64,000 bases of DNA, from positions 1 through 64,000 of the forward strand of contig JAEZCJ010000120.1 in the NCBI GenBank assembly GCA_023433615.1, given 5' to 3'. The notes under the pieces are model-generated. The model did no database searches, was not told where the DNA came from, and saw only the letters and a program-made list of their open reading frames with translations. Of the stretch, positions 16,941 through 24,927 are shown one piece after another (the first letter of the stretch is position 1; each line of letters starts with the position of its first letter). The stretch is from Bacillota bacterium (GTDB taxonomy: Bacteria > Bacillota > Bacilli > Paenibacillales > Paenibacillaceae). Both the position numbers and the translations under genes were made by a program.

Positions 16941-17882
16941 ATGGCAGAGCTAACAGCAAAAGCGAAATCGAAAAAATATATGCGCGGCCGTCTCTCGACC
17001 GGCGATCGGATATTCGACTATGTGAACATCTTCATCATGTGTCTCTTGGTCATCGTGACCCTCTATCCGTTCATAAACACGCTGGCCGTGTCATTCAATA
17101 ATCCGCAGGATTCGATCAAGGGCGGTATTTACCTCTGGCCGCGGATCTGGACAATCGAGAACTACGAATACGTATTCGGCGAAGCATCGATCTACCACGC
17201 GACGCTGATTTCCGTGCTGCGTACGGCGATCGGCACGGTCATTACCGTATTCTGCTCGGCTATCGTGGCATACACGATCAGCCGCGACGACTACGTATTG
17301 CGTAAATTCGTCACGGTCGCGTTCATCCTCACGATGTATTTCAGCGGCGGCTTGATTCCGGAATTCCTGCTGATGCGGGACCTGCACTTGATCAAGACCT
17401 TCTGGGTCTACATCCTTCCGGGCATGATCGGCGTGTTCAACCTGATCATCATTCGTTCCTTCATCTACGGCTTGCCGGACAGCATTCTGGAGTCGGCTAG
17501 AATCGACGGTGCCGGTGAGTTCAGGACGTTCTTCAGCATTGTGCTTCCGCTCTGCATGCCCGTGCTTGCGACGGTTGCGTTGTTCACGGCGGTATATCAA
17601 TGGAATGCATGGTTCGACGTCTTCCTCTATAACTCGTCTATAGAGAAGCTCAGCACCTTGCAGTACGAGCTGCAGAAAATTCTTGCAAGCTCGAACGCAA
17701 CGACCGGGGCCATCTCGGTAGGCGATGCGATGTCGAGAGGCGCCGCAGGCGGAACAACGGTCACGCCGCTGTCCGTACGCGCCACGATGACGATCGTAGC
17801 ATCCGTGCCGATCATCATGGTATATCCGTTCTTGCAGAAGTACTTTGTCAAGGGCATGATGGTAGGCGGCGTCAAAGGTTAA
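16941..17882 (+). CDS. ytcP: YtcP-type ABC transporter permease
   Basis: A 313-residue permease of the LplC/YtcP group. Membrane segments begin VNIFIMCLLVIVTLYPFINT. The EAA loop is ESARIDGAGEFRTFFSIVLP. The C-terminus ends KYFVKGMMVGGVKG, a strong family signature. ATG at 16941 follows AAGGAGGG. The frame runs further upstream, but that part would overlap lplB. A short perfect terminator follows, so the glycosidase genes downstream depend on readthrough or another promoter. Confidence 0.92.
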   Translation: MAELTAKAKSKKYMRGRLSTGDRIFDYVNIFIMCLLVIVTLYPFINTLAVSFNNPQDSIKGGIYLWPRIWTIENYEYVFGEASIYHATLISVLRTAIGTVITVFCSAIVAYTISRDDYVLRKFVTVAFILTMYFSGGLIPEFLLMRDLHLIKTFWVYILPGMIGVFNLIIIRSFIYGLPDSILESARIDGAGEFRTFFSIVLPLCMPVLATVALFTAVYQWNAWFDVFLYNSSIEKLSTLQYELQKILASSNATTGAISVGDAMSRGAAGGTTVTPLSVRATMTIVASVPIIMVYPFLQKYFVKGMMVGGVKG

Positions 17883-17890
17883 GGGTTCGT

Positions 17891-17915
17891 AAGCCTTCCG
17901 CGAGGAAGGCTTTTT
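17891..17915 (+). terminator. terminator between the permease and glucuronidase genes
   Basis: AAGCCTTCC-GCGA-GGAAGGCTTTTT is a compact intrinsic terminator 8 bp after the stop. The aguA start codon is only 29 bp further on. Confidence 0.85.
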
Positions 17916-17943
17916 GCGTCAATACGGGAGGGAGCGAAGTAAA

Positions 17944-20010
17944 TTGGCAAGCATTGCTTATCAAGCATGGCTGCAAAGCAGTCGGATTACGGATGCGAGC
18001 ATGAGAGAGGCGTATGGGCAGATGTTCGCCTCGATCACCGTAGCCGGTGCATCGTCTACGCCTGTCATGCGTCAAGTCATCGGAGAACTAACCGTATCGG
18101 TCAACGAATTGACAGGGATCAAGCCGGTCATAGCGGACGCGGCTTCCGAGGATACATCCTTCCTATGCGGTACGCTGGATGCAGCGGTATGGACGACGCT
18201 TGGCGTTACGAATGAGAGGCTGGCCGGTATCGAGCGGGAAGGCTATCTCATCGAGAATGCGAACAGTCAAGGCCGTTCCCGCTTGCTGCTCATCGGCGGT
18301 TCGGATACCGGGGTGCTGTACGGCGTCTATCACCTGCTGCGGCTCATGCGCCAAGGCGTTGCGCTATCGGGGTTGTCCGTACTGGAGAATCCCGCGAATT
18401 CGATTCGCATGATCAATCATTGGGACAATGCCGACGGCAGCATCGAGCGCGGTTACGCGGGCAAGTCGTTCTTCTATAGAGACGGACAATTTATCGCCGA
18501 TAAGGCGAGAGTACGCGACTATGCACGGTTAATGGCCTCGATCGGCATCAATTGCATCTCGATCAACAACGTGAATGTGCACAAACGGGAGACGCAGTTC
18601 ATTACGGAGGACGGATTGCCGGAAGTGGCGCGCGTGGCGGATATATTCCGCGGCTTCGGCATTCAGCTCTTCTTGAGCATCAACTATGCCGCTCCGATCG
18701 AAGCAGGCGGTCTGGATTCGGCCGACCCGCTGGACAATCGAGTAGGCGATTGGTGGGCGAGGACGGCGGATGCCATCTACCGCGCCATTCCGGACTTCGG
18801 CGGCTTCGTCGTCAAGGCGGATTCCGAGCATCGTCCTGGACCGTTCACATACGGGCGCGACCATGCGGACGGCGCGAACATGCTGGGCGATGCGCTGGCG
18901 CCGCACGGCGGGCTTGTCATCTGGCGCTGCTTCGTCTACAACTGCATGCAGGACTGGCGGGACCGCAAGACGGATCGGGCGAGGGCGGCTTATGATCATT
19001 TTCAACCGCTCGATGGCCGATTCCGCGATAATGTGCTGCTGCAGATCAAGAACGGACCGATGGACTTCCAAGTAAGGGAGCCGGTATCCCCGCTCTTAGG
19101 CGCGCTGCGCAGGACGAATCAACTGCTCGAATTCCAAATTACGCAGGAATATACGGGACAACAGCGGCATCTCTGTTATCTGGTGCCGCAGTGGAAGACC
19201 GTGCTCGATTTCGATACGCATACGGCAGGAGAACTGTCGACGGTGCGGCGGATCGCGAGCGGCGAGCTGTTCGGTGCGGGACACGGCGGCCTTGCAGCGG
19301 TCACGAATGTCGGCGACGACGACAATTGGACCGGGCATACGCTGGCGCAGGCGAACCTGTACGGCTACGGAAGGTTGGCATGGCGTCCGGAATTGACGGC
19401 GGAAGCGATCGCGGAAGAGTGGATTCGGCTAGCGATCAGTCAGGACGATCAAGTCGTCGCCACGATTCTCGGCATGTTGATGGGTTCTTGGTCGATCTAC
19501 GAGAACTATACGGCGCCGCTTGGCGTCGGCTGGATGGTCGCGCCGAATCATCACTACGGCCCGGATGTCGACGGCTACGAGTACTCGCGATGGGGGACGT
19601 ACCACTTTGCCGACCGCGACGGCATCGGCGTCGATCGGACGTCTGCCACGGGCACAGGTTACGCTTCGCAGTATGCGGAGCCGGTCGCGGCCATGTACGA
19701 GTCGCTCGAGACCTGCCCGGACGAGCTGCTGCTCTTCTTCCATCACGTGAAGTATACGCACCGGCTGCAGTCCGGGGAAACCGTCATTCAGCGTATCTAC
19801 GATACGCATTATGAAGGCGTCGATCAGGCCGACGGGCTCGTCGATGCTTGGACTGCGCTGAAGGGTCAGCTCGACGACGAGATCTACTCAGGCGTGCTGG
19901 AACGGCTCCGTCACCAAGCGACACATGCACGAGAATGGCGCGACATCATCAATACGTACTTCTACCGCAAGTCGGGCATTCCGGATGCGAAGGGCAGAAC
20001 GATCTACTAG
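17944..20010 (+). CDS. aguA: alpha-glucuronidase, glycoside hydrolase family 67
   Basis: A 688-residue intracellular enzyme that removes (4-O-methyl)glucuronic acid from the non-reducing end of aldouronates released from xylan. Family features include INHWDNADGSIERGYAGKS, KADSEHRPGPFTYGRDHADG, CRAAYDHF-type AAYDHFQPLDG, and QIKNGPMDFQVREPVSPL. Asp351 and Glu379 have the spacing of the family's acidic pair and are my candidates for the base residues. No signal peptide is present, as expected after ABC uptake. The start is a TTG at 17944 with GGGAGGGAG upstream; this gives the usual family length. An earlier in-frame TTG lies inside the terminator. One oddity is SEHRPG, where I expect SEGxPG. 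The gene precedes the GH8 gene by 18 bp. Confidence 0.93.
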   Translation: MASIAYQAWLQSSRITDASMREAYGQMFASITVAGASSTPVMRQVIGELTVSVNELTGIKPVIADAASEDTSFLCGTLDAAVWTTLGVTNERLAGIEREGYLIENANSQGRSRLLLIGGSDTGVLYGVYHLLRLMRQGVALSGLSVLENPANSIRMINHWDNADGSIERGYAGKSFFYRDGQFIADKARVRDYARLMASIGINCISINNVNVHKRETQFITEDGLPEVARVADIFRGFGIQLFLSINYAAPIEAGGLDSADPLDNRVGDWWARTADAIYRAIPDFGGFVVKADSEHRPGPFTYGRDHADGANMLGDALAPHGGLVIWRCFVYNCMQDWRDRKTDRARAAYDHFQPLDGRFRDNVLLQIKNGPMDFQVREPVSPLLGALRRTNQLLEFQITQEYTGQQRHLCYLVPQWKTVLDFDTHTAGELSTVRRIASGELFGAGHGGLAAVTNVGDDDNWTGHTLAQANLYGYGRLAWRPELTAEAIAEEWIRLAISQDDQVVATILGMLMGSWSIYENYTAPLGVGWMVAPNHHYGPDVDGYEYSRWGTYHFADRDGIGVDRTSATGTGYASQYAEPVAAMYESLETCPDELLLFFHHVKYTHRLQSGETVIQRIYDTHYEGVDQADGLVDAWTALKGQLDDEIYSGVLERLRHQATHAREWRDIINTYFYRKSGIPDAKGRTIY

Positions 20011-20028
20011 GCGAGAGGGGCTAACGAC

Positions 20029-21177
20029 ATGACGGCAAGCAGAAGCAAGGGAGCATTCGAGACAGGGCAGTATCGCAACCTGTTCCTGGAGTACGGCTAT
20101 GACGCGGACGAGATCGATAACCGCGTACAAGCGGTCTGGGATGCGTTATTCGAAGGTCCGGAGGAGACCCGCATCTATTATCCGGTCGGCGATGATCTGG
20201 GTTACATGCTGGATACCGGCAATCACGACGTACGGACGGAGGGCATGTCCTACGGGATGATGATGGCGGTTCAGATGAACCGCAAGGATATTTTCGACAG
20301 GCTGTGGAACTGGTCCTACACGTACATGTACATGACGGAGGGAACGCATGCCGGTTATTTCGCATGGTCTTGCAATCCCGACGGTTCGCGCCGCTCGAAC
20401 GGGCCCGCGCCTGACGGCGAGGAATATTACGCGCTGGCGCTGTTCTTCGCCTCGAATCGGTGGGGAGACGGCGAAGCGCCGTACGACTACAGCGCAAAGG
20501 CACGCGATCTGCTCAGGGACTGCCTGCATAACGGAGAAGACGGAATCGGCTTCCCGATGTGGAATCCGGACAATAAATTGATCAAGTTCATCCCGAATTG
20601 CGAGTTCTCGGATCCTTCGTATCACTTGCCGCATTTCTATGAGCTGTTCGCCCTGTGGGCGCATGAAGAGGATCGCGCATTCTGGAAGGAAGCGGCCGAA
20701 GCGAGCCGTGCCTATCTGCATATCAGCTGCCATCCGGACACGGGACTGGCGCCTGAATATGCCCATTATGACGGCACGCCGAACAACGAGAACGGCTACG
20801 GGCATTTCTTCAGCGACTCCTATCGCGTCGCGGCCAATGTCGGCCTCGACTATGAATGGTTCCGCGCGGACGAATGGCAGGTCGGGGAGGCGAACCGGGT
20901 CCAGGCATTCTTCGCGGACAAGCGGCCGGACGATTACCGCCGCTATACGATTGCCGGCGAGCCGTTCGAGGAGAAGTCGCTGCATCCTGTCGGCCTGATC
21001 GCGACGAATGCGATGGCATCGCTTGCCGCGGACGGTCCGCATGCGCGCGCGAACGTGGAGCTGTTCTGGAACACGCCGGTACGAACCGGCGACCGGAGAT
21101 ACTACGACAACTGCTTGTACTTGTTCGCCATGCTGGCGCTGAGCGGCAAATTCCGGATGTGGATGCCGAAGCAATAG
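20029..21177 (+). CDS. rexA: reducing-end xylose-releasing exo-oligoxylanase, GH8
   Basis: A 382-residue cytoplasmic enzyme that cleaves xylose from the reducing end of xylo-oligosaccharides. It is very close along its length to my memory of the Bacillus halodurans Rex enzyme, with YYPVGDDLGYMLDTGN, VRTEGMSYGMMMAVQMNRKD, GYFAWSCNPDG, GYGHFFSDSYRVAAN and EEKSLHPVGLIATNAM. The catalytic acid is Glu71 and the base Asp263, matching Rex positions. The His that controls reducing-end preference lies in SLHPVG. GAGAGGGG precedes the ATG. It works after the GH67 enzyme on the same imported fragments. Confidence 0.94.
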   Translation: MTASRSKGAFETGQYRNLFLEYGYDADEIDNRVQAVWDALFEGPEETRIYYPVGDDLGYMLDTGNHDVRTEGMSYGMMMAVQMNRKDIFDRLWNWSYTYMYMTEGTHAGYFAWSCNPDGSRRSNGPAPDGEEYYALALFFASNRWGDGEAPYDYSAKARDLLRDCLHNGEDGIGFPMWNPDNKLIKFIPNCEFSDPSYHLPHFYELFALWAHEEDRAFWKEAAEASRAYLHISCHPDTGLAPEYAHYDGTPNNENGYGHFFSDSYRVAANVGLDYEWFRADEWQVGEANRVQAFFADKRPDDYRRYTIAGEPFEEKSLHPVGLIATNAMASLAADGPHARANVELFWNTPVRTGDRRYYDNCLYLFAMLALSGKFRMWMPKQ

Positions 21178-21217
21178 CTGCAGCGGTAGCAGGTATAGGC
21201 CAACAACCGATAACGAA

Positions 21218-21256
21218 AGAATGGACCGACAGGCGATGTGGCTGTCGGTCCATTCT
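21218..21256. terminator. bidirectional hairpin between convergent rexA and abfA
   Basis: AGAATGGACCGACAG pairs with CTGTCGGTCCATTCT. The stem is perfect, with weak A/T flanks on both sides. Confidence 0.75.
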
Positions 21257-21287
21257 ATTGTGTAGAAGAATCTTAGCTGGAATTACG

Positions 21288-22808
21288 TTACGCCTGCGCG
21301 CCTACGCTGACGCGGATGACGTTCCAGGATGCCTTGCCGAGACGGGCGTCGATGCGGTTGCCGTCAGCCTTGGCCGAGCCGTTCGCATGCGGCAGTACGC
21401 GGTTCGAATCGACTGCCGAGTTCACGGCCTTCAGGTCATCGTTCTCGAGCACGAGATGTTCGATGACGTTGCAGGATCCGAAGCTGCGCAGGTCGACTTC
21501 CAGCGGCAGCGCGTTCTCGAGATCGCGGTTCACGGCGAATATCGTTACTTCGCTCTTCTCTTCGTTGTATACGGCGACGGACTCCAGGTAAGGCACGTCC
21601 GTGATTTCCTTCGTGTCGTACTTCGGCGACTGAATGAGCGGGACAAGCGCTTGGCCGCGTCCGTATACGGAAGCGTGCATGTAAGGATAGAAGATCGATT
21701 GCGCCCATGCCTTACCGCCGTTCTCGGTCATGATCGGCGCAATGACGTTAACAAGCTGCGCGAGGCACGCCATCTTGACGCGGTCGGCATGCTTGAGCAG
21801 GCTGATCAGCATGCAGCCGACGAGCAGCGCGTCTTCCATCGTGTAGATATCTTCGAGCTGAGGAGGCGCAACTTGCCAAGGATCCAGCTTCTTGTCCTGC
21901 GCATTGGAATGGAACCATACGTTCCATTCGTCGAAGGAGAGGAACATCTTCTTCTTGCTGCGCTTCTTGGCCTTCATGTAATCGCAGATCGCGATGACGC
22001 TCTTGATGAACTCGTCCATCTGCAGCGAGCGGGCGAGGAACGTCGGCGTATCGTTGTCGGGATTGCCGTAGTACTGGTGGAGCGATAAATATTCGACGTG
22101 ATCATACGTGTGATCCAGGACGGTCGCTTCCCAATCGGCGAATGTCGGCATGCCGAGACCGGAGCTGCCGCATGCGACGAGCTCGATCGTAGGATCGACC
22201 CATTTCATGACTTTCGCGGATTCGAGCGCTGCGCGGCCGTATTCGTCGGCAGTCTTGTGTCCAATCTGCCAAGGGCCGTCCATTTCGTTGCCTAGGCACC
22301 ATGTCTTGATGTTGTGCGGGTTCTTATAGCCGTGGCTGACACGCAGGTCGCTCCAATACGAGCCGGAAGGATGGTTCGCGTACTCGACGACCTGGCGCGC
22401 GTCCTCGACGCCCTGCGTGCCGAGGTTGATCGCCCACATCACTTCGGTGCCGGCGGATCTGCTCCAATCGACGAATTCATTCATGCCGAATGCATTCGGC
22501 TCAACCGTGCGCCATGCCAATTCCAGACGGTTCGGACGCTTGTCCTTCGGACCGACGCCGTCCTTCCAATCGTAGCCGGACACGAAGTTGCCGCCCGGAT
22601 AACGCACGATCGGTACCTGCAATTGCCGGATCAATGCCAGAACGTCCTTGCGGAAGCCTTGCTCGTCCGCTTCGGGATGTCCAGGCTCGTAAATGCCGCC
22701 GTACACGGCGCGGCCGAGATGCTCGATGAAGGAACCGTACAGCCGTCCATCGATGTCGCCTATGACAAAATCCTTATCCACGGTCATGCGTGCGGAATGC
22801 TGGGTCAC
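21288..22808 (-). CDS. abfA: intracellular alpha-L-arabinofuranosidase, GH51
   Basis: A 506-residue enzyme releasing arabinose from arabino-xylo-oligosaccharides in the cytoplasm. It begins with a beta/alpha-barrel (GRLYGSFIEHLGRAVYGGIY, RYPGGNFVSGYDWKDG). The acid/base is Glu175 in WCLGNEMDGPW and the nucleophile is Glu294 in LSFDEWNVWFH, the same numbers as in the Geobacillus enzyme. No signal peptide is present. The start is a GTG at 22808 with AGGAG nine bases upstream. The gene is divergent from an ArsR-headed regulator (22968) across 159 bp and convergent with rexA. Together they would debranch and shorten xylan fragments. Confidence 0.95.
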   Translation of the reverse strand: MTQHSARMTVDKDFVIGDIDGRLYGSFIEHLGRAVYGGIYEPGHPEADEQGFRKDVLALIRQLQVPIVRYPGGNFVSGYDWKDGVGPKDKRPNRLELAWRTVEPNAFGMNEFVDWSRSAGTEVMWAINLGTQGVEDARQVVEYANHPSGSYWSDLRVSHGYKNPHNIKTWCLGNEMDGPWQIGHKTADEYGRAALESAKVMKWVDPTIELVACGSSGLGMPTFADWEATVLDHTYDHVEYLSLHQYYGNPDNDTPTFLARSLQMDEFIKSVIAICDYMKAKKRSKKKMFLSFDEWNVWFHSNAQDKKLDPWQVAPPQLEDIYTMEDALLVGCMLISLLKHADRVKMACLAQLVNVIAPIMTENGGKAWAQSIFYPYMHASVYGRGQALVPLIQSPKYDTKEITDVPYLESVAVYNEEKSEVTIFAVNRDLENALPLEVDLRSFGSCNVIEHLVLENDDLKAVNSAVDSNRVLPHANGSAKADGNRIDARLGKASWNVIRVSVGAQA

Positions 22809-22907
22809 TCAAGATCACTCCTATACCGATTAATAATAATATTGATTCGGATCGATTAGATCCCTACATCTATTAAAGTAAAAAGGCAGATAAAATGCAA
22901 GTGTGAA

Positions 22908-22937
22908 TTGTAATTTCCCAGGATTTATGGTTATATT
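22908..22937 (+). promoter_or_regulatory. candidate promoter of the ArsR-headed regulator
   Basis: TTGTAA (22908-22913) and TTATAT/TATATT (22931-22937) are spaced 17-18 bp. The same intergenic region has an AT-rich near-palindrome, ATTAATAATAATATTGATT, around 22832-22850 close to abfA, a possible operator. Confidence 0.4.
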
Positions 22938-22967
22938 AATTCAAAAGAGCGAGCGGAGTGAGTAAGT

Positions 22968-23879
22968 ATGATTCGAGCATCAACCGATCAACGATGGCTG
23001 CCTCTCTATGAGGCGCTGGCAAGCGAGGTGCGTCTGAGGCTGTTGGATATTCTGGCGGACGGTCCGCTCAACGTGAAGGATCTGGCCGGACAGCTGCAGC
23101 TGAGCAGCGCGATCTTAACCATGCATGTGCGTAAGCTGGAGCAAGCGGGGTTGATCCGGACGGAGATGCGGCGGGTGAACGGCGGGACGCACAAGATGTG
23201 CCGATTGGCCGAGAATGAGGTGATGATCCGGCTGCCGCAAGAGGGCGGCCGCGAACGGCAGTACCACGAACAGACCATCCCGGTCGGACATTACACTTCG
23301 TTCGAGGTGCAGCCTACCTGCGGACTGGCGACGCGCGAGAAGGTGATCGGCCAATTCGACGATCCCCGGTATTTCCTGGAGCCGGAACGGGTAAGTGCCG
23401 GCATCCTATGGTTCGGACAAGGCTACGTCGAATACAAGACGCCTAACTACCTGCTCTCGGGCCAGAAGCCTACGGAGCTCGAAATTTCGGTCGAGATCGC
23501 CTCGGAAGCGCCGGGCATTAACGATACATGGCCCTCGGACATTCGGTTCTATGTGAATGACGTGCTGCTGGGCGAATGGACGAGTCCCGGCGATTACGGC
23601 GGCGAGTCCCGCGGGCGTTACACGCCGGCGTGGTGGAACGTGAACCAGTACGGCCTGTGGAAAGTGATACGCGTCGGCGAACAGGGCACTTACATCGACG
23701 GGCAGCAGATCTCGGATACGACCATACAAGACCTTAAGCTCGAGAAGCATTTCTGGACGCTGCGATTCGCCGTGGAGGAAGATGCCCGGCATGTCGGAGG
23801 GCTGACGCTGTTCGGCGCAGGCTTCGGCAATTATAACCAAGACATCCGATTCCGCGTGTACTACGGCGAGGGCGAGTAG
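22968..23879 (+). CDS. ArsR-type HTH regulator with large beta-rich C-terminal domain
   Basis: A 303-residue protein. Residues 8-85 form an ArsR-like winged helix (LYEALASEVRLRLLDILADG, VKDLAGQLQLSSAILTMHVRKLEQAG). Typical ArsR proteins are near 100 residues; here about 200 more follow. That part is rich in aromatics and Gly, with short strands (VEYKTPNYLL, IRFYVNDVLLGEW, YGLWKVIRVGEQGTYIDG), and looks like an all-beta ligand domain, possibly carbohydrate-binding. It lacks the Cys sites of metal sensors. It is divergent from the abfA gene, so arabinofuranosidase control by an arabino-oligosaccharide or related ligand is the natural guess. The HTH call is firm; the ligand is unknown. Confidence 0.8.
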   Translation: MIRASTDQRWLPLYEALASEVRLRLLDILADGPLNVKDLAGQLQLSSAILTMHVRKLEQAGLIRTEMRRVNGGTHKMCRLAENEVMIRLPQEGGRERQYHEQTIPVGHYTSFEVQPTCGLATREKVIGQFDDPRYFLEPERVSAGILWFGQGYVEYKTPNYLLSGQKPTELEISVEIASEAPGINDTWPSDIRFYVNDVLLGEWTSPGDYGGESRGRYTPAWWNVNQYGLWKVIRVGEQGTYIDGQQISDTTIQDLKLEKHFWTLRFAVEEDARHVGGLTLFGAGFGNYNQDIRFRVYYGEGE

Positions 23880-23904
23880 GCGGCGAGCGTGTATCATGCC
23901 GTCG

Positions 23905-24783
23905 TTAGTCGATCGGAATTTGGGCGAAGAGGCGAGCCGCCGAAGACAGCGGTTCGCCGCTTCGCGTGCACAGGACGATCGGGTTGCGGGTATGGACGCC
24001 CGGTACCGACACGACAGCCAATTCGCCTCGCTTAAGATCATCCCTGACCTCAAGCGAGGAGACGAAGGTAATGCCGTAGCCTTCCTTGACGGCACGGATC
24101 GTCTCGCTCAGCCCGTTCACTTGCAGGCCGACCCGCGGCGCGCCTGCATTCAGCAGGCTGCAGCAGGCGAGCAGCTTCTCGCGGGAGGAGCTTCCTTCTT
24201 CGCGAATGACGAACGGCTCGTGGATGAGCGTATGGAGCGAGGCTGTGCGGCCCGCGAGCGGATGGCCGGCATGCACGACGAACAGCATGTCGTCCTCGAG
24301 CATCAGCTTGCCATCGATAGAGGCCGGCGCTTGACGCCCGCCGCCGATGAAGGCGATATCGGCCTCGAACTTCTGAAGCAGCTCGTATGCATGCATGGAA
24401 TTCGTCGAGGTCAGCTCGACCTCGACTTGATCGTACTCGCGCTTGAATCTCGCGAGCATGCGGGGCAGCAGGAAATTCGCGGGCAGATACGTAGCTGCGA
24501 TGCGCAGCTTGCCGAGCGTGCCCGCCTTATAAGCCGCGATCGAGCGTTCCATCTCGGTCTCTAGCGCGAATAAGCGGACGGCTTGCTCCGCGAGCGTCTG
24601 GCCGGCTTCAGTCAACAGGATGCCTCTGCCGCTCGGCGCGAGCAGGGCGATGCCCAGCTCTTGCTCCAACCGCTTGATCGATGTCGTGACGGCCGGCTGG
24701 CTGATGCGGAGCGACTCTGCCGCGCGCGTCACGCTTCCTTCTCTCGCGGCAGCCAGGAATAACCGGAGGCTGTGAAGATTCAT
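23905..24783 (-). CDS. LysR family transcriptional regulator
   Basis: A 292-residue regulator with an N-terminal winged helix (LHSLRLFLAAAREGSVTRAA, RISQPAVTTSIKRLEQELG) and a periplasmic-binding-like effector domain (LRIAATYLPANFLLPRMLAR, ADIAFIGGG, VKEGYGITFVSSLEV). The layout is close to the CysL/YwfK-type group. The ATG at 24783 is preferred over 24810 because AGAGGAG lies nine bases ahead. It is divergent from a threonine synthase gene with a palindrome in between, so it may control that gene. The effector is unknown. It converges on the ArsR-headed gene with a 25-bp gap. Confidence 0.9.
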   Translation of the reverse strand: MNLHSLRLFLAAAREGSVTRAAESLRISQPAVTTSIKRLEQELGIALLAPSGRGILLTEAGQTLAEQAVRLFALETEMERSIAAYKAGTLGKLRIAATYLPANFLLPRMLARFKREYDQVEVELTSTNSMHAYELLQKFEADIAFIGGGRQAPASIDGKLMLEDDMLFVVHAGHPLAGRTASLHTLIHEPFVIREEGSSSREKLLACCSLLNAGAPRVGLQVNGLSETIRAVKEGYGITFVSSLEVRDDLKRGELAVVSVPGVHTRNPIVLCTRSGEPLSSAARLFAQIPID

Positions 24784-24830
24784 TCGATCGGGCTCCTCTC
24801 TTCGATTCATAACTTAAATTAATGTAACTG

Positions 24831-24848
24831 TATAATAGATATATTATA
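24831..24848. promoter_or_regulatory. LysR-type operator candidate between lysR and thrC
   Basis: TATAATAGATATATTATA has inverted 6-bp arms (TATAAT/ATTATA) in the 144-bp divergent region. Its T-N11-A form fits LysR sites; the arms could also be -10 elements for either direction. Confidence 0.4.
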
Positions 24849-24927
24849 CTTATTGCTCAATTGCTTCTATTCTAATGGTAGATGAAAGCTGCCGCAATCG
24901 GCAGCATCGAAGAGGAGGATGAGTAGG

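Noticed and set aside
20146..21174. 342-codon open frame antisense to the GH8 gene
   Set aside because: Shadow of a well conserved enzyme; no start signal and no recognisable domain.
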